Of a stretch of 64,000 bases of DNA, positions 60,709-64,000 are shown one piece after another; the first letter of the stretch is position 1; each line of letters starts with the position of its first letter. This DNA is from Podospora pseudoanserina (lineage: Eukaryota; Ascomycota; Sordariomycetes; Sordariales; Podosporaceae): contig NC_085921.1 in the NCBI RefSeq assembly GCF_035222485.1, forward strand, positions 2,232,001 to 2,296,000. Direction: 5' to 3'. Made by a program: the position numbers and the translations under genes. The notes below the pieces were generated by a model that saw only the letters and a list, made by a program, of their open reading frames with translations, searched no databases and had not been told where the DNA came from.

Positions 60709-61017
60709 ATAGTGAACTCACCTAATCTTCTCAATCAACTGATCCTCCGGCAACGAAGCCTTGTGAAACTCAACCTGGTACCCCTGACCAGACAGAATAT
60801 CCCTCCCGGTCTGGTTCACATTCTCCAACAGCAGAATCTTGATGTCCTCCGTGCTGAACGGCTTGAGCTGCTTAGCAGCAGCGCGCAACGCAAGGCTGGC
60901 CATGAAGCTGCTCGACGCGGGTGGTGAGTGGAAAGTAGCGGTAGGGGAAACACTGAGGCTGTTGGACACGGCAGGTCTAGCCAACGAAGACTGGGAGATT
61001 GGTTTTGGGGTTGTCAT
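59477..61017 (-). CDS. SER3: D-3-phosphoglycerate dehydrogenase
   Basis: First step of serine synthesis: oxidises 3-phosphoglycerate to phosphohydroxypyruvate with NAD. Exons 60722-61017 and 59477-60587 give 468 aa, about the size of yeast Ser3/Ser33. An N-terminal Ser/Ala-rich extension is followed by FSTEDIKILLLENVNQTGRD, DVHVIGIRSKTKLT, VIGCFCIGTNQVDL, SRSVAELVIAEII, the NAD-binding GKTLGIVGYGHIGSQLSVLA, the catalytic-region INASRGTVVDIPAL and LTPHIGGSTEEAQ, and a C-terminal ACT regulatory domain (IYIHRNVPGVLRRVNEIL, DIAYLMADVSDV). The single 134-nt intron carries a GTA triplet repeat next to the donor. The allosteric ACT domain suggests feedback by serine, as known for the family. Confidence 0.96.
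60639..60708. repeat. (GTA)n triplet microsatellite inside the phosphoglycerate dehydrogenase intron
   Basis: About 23 nearly perfect GTA (TAC on the coding strand) triplets filling half of the 134-nt intron, ending about 12 bases from the GTGAGT donor. Confidence 0.95.
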
Positions 61018-62404
61018 TGTGGCAGTTTTCCTTTTTAACTGGCGGAATCAAGAAAAAAAGATATTGACTCAAAAGGCGGCGGCAACAGGGAACAAGCTTT
61101 GTAACATGGGATAATAAAGCTTCTTCGCGGTCAGAAAAAGTTGGGTCAAGTTTTTGAGTCGAGATTGAAGAAGAAAAAGGTCCCCCGAACAAACAAGGCG
61201 TGGGATGTGTCACCTCTTTGAATACTCAGCCCGTGGTTCAAGGTCGATCCACGGTGGGATGGTTCCATGGTGGGGTTTCTTGGGGATGGCGGGGTTGACT
61301 CACTGTGTGGTGGGTTTACGCTGGCTAAAAAGAAAACTTTTTGGGCCATCCATGACGGAATGCGAGTTCTTCATTCGACAGCCCACACCTGCGCCTCCGA
61401 TCAAGGCGTGCTCGCCCTGACTACGTACCTACTCACTCTAGACCATACTATACGTTCTATAGAACACCCAATGGCTCTCTTTTGGTTTATTTCCGGTTCC
61501 CAGGCCCTTCACGTAGCATACCTCTTTGACAAGATGGAACTATTTATCCAACACATCCATAGACACTACCTCGACTCTTTGTCTCTTGTCCAGGTACCAA
61601 AAGTATAGCATAGCACTTACATCCAGGGTCTACCACCAATGGTCGTCTATTCCGGTCCGGATACCGGGACATTCCTGGATCTGTCGAAACACCAAAAATG
61701 GAACAATCGCCTCAATGTATCACCTAATTTTCCGGGTCAAGAGGCCCCCATACCAATGAACATTCACCCCGCATAATCGCCGCATATGTACGGCTCAGCT
61801 GCGCACCGTGTGCCGGGGTCGCAATGAGTCGACTTCGATCCGACATCCTGGGCCCGCTCAGCAGCGACTACGGAGGCCCTCAGATCAGACATGGACAAAA
61901 TAAAAGACACCTCATGATGATCACGATGTTGATGAGTTTGCTACATAATGTGAATTCACTGCCTACTGACTGCTGGGCTCAGGTGCCATAAACCTAATAC
62001 CAAGTGTTCCCATACAGTGCTCGAGACTCGTCCTGCCCAGTTGTGAGCCCCCCTTTTTGTCTGCCTTCTAGTATGCCCTCACATCTCGGGAAAAGAAAAT
62101 CGCTTCCCACCCGCACAAATGAAAATTGAAAAACCCATAAAGAAACTGAGACGAGGAGAAGCCATCAAACGCAAAGGGCATGCAAAGACAAGACATATTA
62201 CCCGGAAATGTCCTCAAAAACAAATCAGAGCTCAATTTCGGCACTCCTGCATGTCCATCATTCGCCGTATTGCTCCCTAATGGAGCCTGCTGATGAGCAG
62301 TGTAATTGGGACACCAGTGAAAAAAAGGCCCGGGTAGAGGGCGGAGGGGCGATTGCCCGATCAATGAAGTATGCTAGGCCATGTTGGCGAGAAGTCTACA
62401 CCAT
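61018..62404. other. Intergenic; nothing recognised
   Basis: 1.4 kb between the phosphoglycerate dehydrogenase start and the Nap1 stop (both minus). No repeat, RNA gene or convincing ORF seen. Confidence 0.5.
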
Positions 62405-63944
62405 TTAGCTTTGCTTGCACTCTGAGGGCTCCTGCTTGGGCTTGCTGCCATCCTCCTGGAAAGCTGTCAGTCTTTGACCTTTGTCTGGTGGACAAAATTG
62501 ATTCTTACCTCGTCCTCCTCGGACTCGTCCTCATCATCGTGGTCCTCGCTGTCATCGTCCTCGTCATCCTCATCATCATCGTCGAAATCGGCATAGTCCT
62601 CCTCGTCCAACTCCTCGAAAGCGAGGGCCTCGCCGGTGAACCAGTCGATGGCGCGGGGAATAAGCTTCTCCTTGATGTCCTCACCGAGCTGGTAGTCGAG
62701 CTCGAGACGCTCCTCAATATCATCGGCCGCCTCGTCGTCGTCGTCGGTGGGGGGCTTGGGGGGCGAGAAGAAGTTGAAGAAGGACTCGGTTGGGACAGTC
62801 TTCTTAACGATGCGAGTCTGCTTCGTGGCTAGTTTGTGTTAGAAAAAACCCCAATTTTACACGAGTTTTCGCCTTCAACTTACTCTTGTTACGTTGCTTC
62901 TTCTGTTCGATGCGAACGGTGAGATCCTGACCGGCCTTCCAGTCGATCTTGTCACCCTCGGCATGGTCATAAATGAAGTCACCGCCATACCCGCTCTCGT
63001 TCTGGTAGTAGTAGGTCTTGGTGATGATCTTGTTGGTGAAAAATTCGTTCTCAGCGAACTCGAAGATCAGACGGAAACCGGGCTTGTCGAGGTACTCCAT
63101 GCGGATATCGATCAGGGACTTGAGAGCACCCTCATCGCGGTCGGTGATCATCTCGGCAAGGGAGATCTGGTTCTTCATGGCAGAGAGCCAGAACTCGGGA
63201 ATGCCGTTGACCTTACCGCCGTCGGTGGCGCCCTTGTTCTCGACAGCGGCGCCCTCCGCCTTGTCCTCATCCTCCTCGCCGGCCTTGACGAGGTCCTCGG
63301 TGGGCTCGGTCTTGCCGTTGACGATGGCGGCACGCTGCTCATAGAGAGGGGTGAACTTGGCGAAGAATTTCTTCTCGAGCTGAAGGACCTCCTCCTGGAA
63401 CTCGGCCTCGAGCTTGGAGTGCTCTTTCTGGATGCCCTTGAGACCGGAGACGCGGCGCTTGACCTCGACAGGGAGCGACTCGATGTAGCCGGAAGACTTG
63501 CCAACGAGGGAACCGAGACGGCCCTGGATCAGAGACACGAGGCGGGGGTCGTGAGCAAAGATGGAAGCGGCAGCGACACCACTACCCAGATCCTCTGCGT
63601 CATGCAAAATGGTCAGTTCATGATCACAAGCCAAATCTTGTTGGGCCGCAACAACGGCGGGGTAGATGGGGGAGATGGCGGAGATGGCGGAGATGGATAC
63701 GAACCTTCATTGATGCTAGCAACTCCGGGCTGCTGGGCGTGCGATGAGATGGGAGCTGCGTTCAAAGGTGTGTTCTGAGGAGTGCTGTTGTCGACGAGTC
63801 GCAGTCAGTATAGTACGGGCAGGACAGACAGCTTATCGCCAGTCGGCCGGGGGCAGTCGACCGACTGGCAAGCAGACAGAATGCCGAGAAAACTTACGGG
63901 GCAACGGCGGGGTCGGGCCGCTTGTTCTTAATCGGTTCGGCCAT
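62405..63944 (-). CDS. NAP1: Nucleosome assembly protein Nap1
   Basis: Histone H2A-H2B chaperone. Exons 63898-63944, 63705-63784, 62884-63594, 62509-62828 and 62405-62455 give 402 aa. After a short N-terminus ([16 protein letters not shown]) come the long dimerisation helix ([30 protein letters not shown]) and the Nap fold: [57 protein letters not shown] (a likely nuclear signal region), [13 protein letters not shown]. The tail is highly acidic (Asp/Glu runs, about residues 340-386). The last exon adds [16 protein letters not shown] and does not end in a CaaX box as some Nap1 proteins do. Intron 2 contains GGAGATGGC repeats. Confidence 0.96.
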
Positions 63945-64000
63945 TTTGATTGACTGATTGTGATGATGGACGGGGATGGGGATCGTGAAAACAGCGGCAC
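63945..64000. other. Right edge: Nap1 promoter side
   Basis: Fifty-six bases upstream of the Nap1 start codon; only leader/promoter sequence is visible. Confidence 0.6.

Noticed and set aside
62894-63778. 294-codon plus-strand ORF over Nap1
   Set aside because: Shadow of the conserved Nap1 exons; it runs through Nap1 introns with no recognisable content.

Overview
The window looks like gene-rich nuclear DNA from a filamentous ascomycete, most likely a sordariomycete (Sordariales-like). Most genes carry short introns of about 45-130 nt with GTAAGT/GTGAGT/GTATGT donors, CTAAC or CTGAC branch points a few bases before the acceptor, and C/G-rich third codon positions. The gene set also fits: Zn2Cys6 regulator, class V myosin, Rheb, a Syt1-like Sec7-PH protein and a secreted GH115 enzyme. 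No rRNA, tRNA, CRISPR array, prophage or intact transposon was recognised. Exon borders were read by eye from splice signals and frame continuity; every multi-exon model listed as intact sums to a multiple of three.

Layout. 1-239: 3' end of an unrecognised gene. 1533-6077 (+): Sec7-PH ARF exchange factor. 7817-10473 (-): Wapl-like cohesin release factor whose frame changes twice near its 3' end. 12023-17626: uracil phosphoribosyltransferase (+), Elf1 (-) and the uracil-catabolism protein Urc1 (+, 11 exons including a 4-nt one). 21047-21517 (+): small unknown protein. 22791-23897 (+): ribosomal protein eS1. 25040-26105 (+): Rab18-like GTPase. 26490-27574 (-): mitochondrial-type ABHD11-like hydrolase. 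27879-30921 (-): GH115 glucuronidase. 31835-33902 (+): Srp72. 34381-36320: decayed dipeptidyl-peptidase III joined to the front of an NLR-type gene. 37410-38146 (+): Rheb. 38683-38824: a long near-perfect hairpin. 39124-41015 (-): seryl-tRNA synthetase, divergent from the ITPase at 41530-42149 (+). 42839-44532 (-): ZUP1/UfSP-type peptidase. 44533-48370: gene-poor. 48371-49482 (+): small Zn2Cys6 regulator. 50315-50965 (+): adenylate kinase 6 (Fap7). 52153-57197 (-): class V myosin. 59477-61017 (-): 3-phosphoglycerate dehydrogenase. 62405-63944 (-): Nap1.

Most genes are housekeeping functions without an obvious common pathway. The exception is the UPRT/Urc1 pair, which belongs to the URC route of uracil breakdown and is known to be linked in some fungi and bacteria. 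The observations I rate highest are the 68-bp hairpin between rheb and the SerRS gene, whose arm differences are mostly G.U-compatible; the 4-nt exon of urc1; and the DPP III/NLR composite relic. I found no convincing new multi-gene system.
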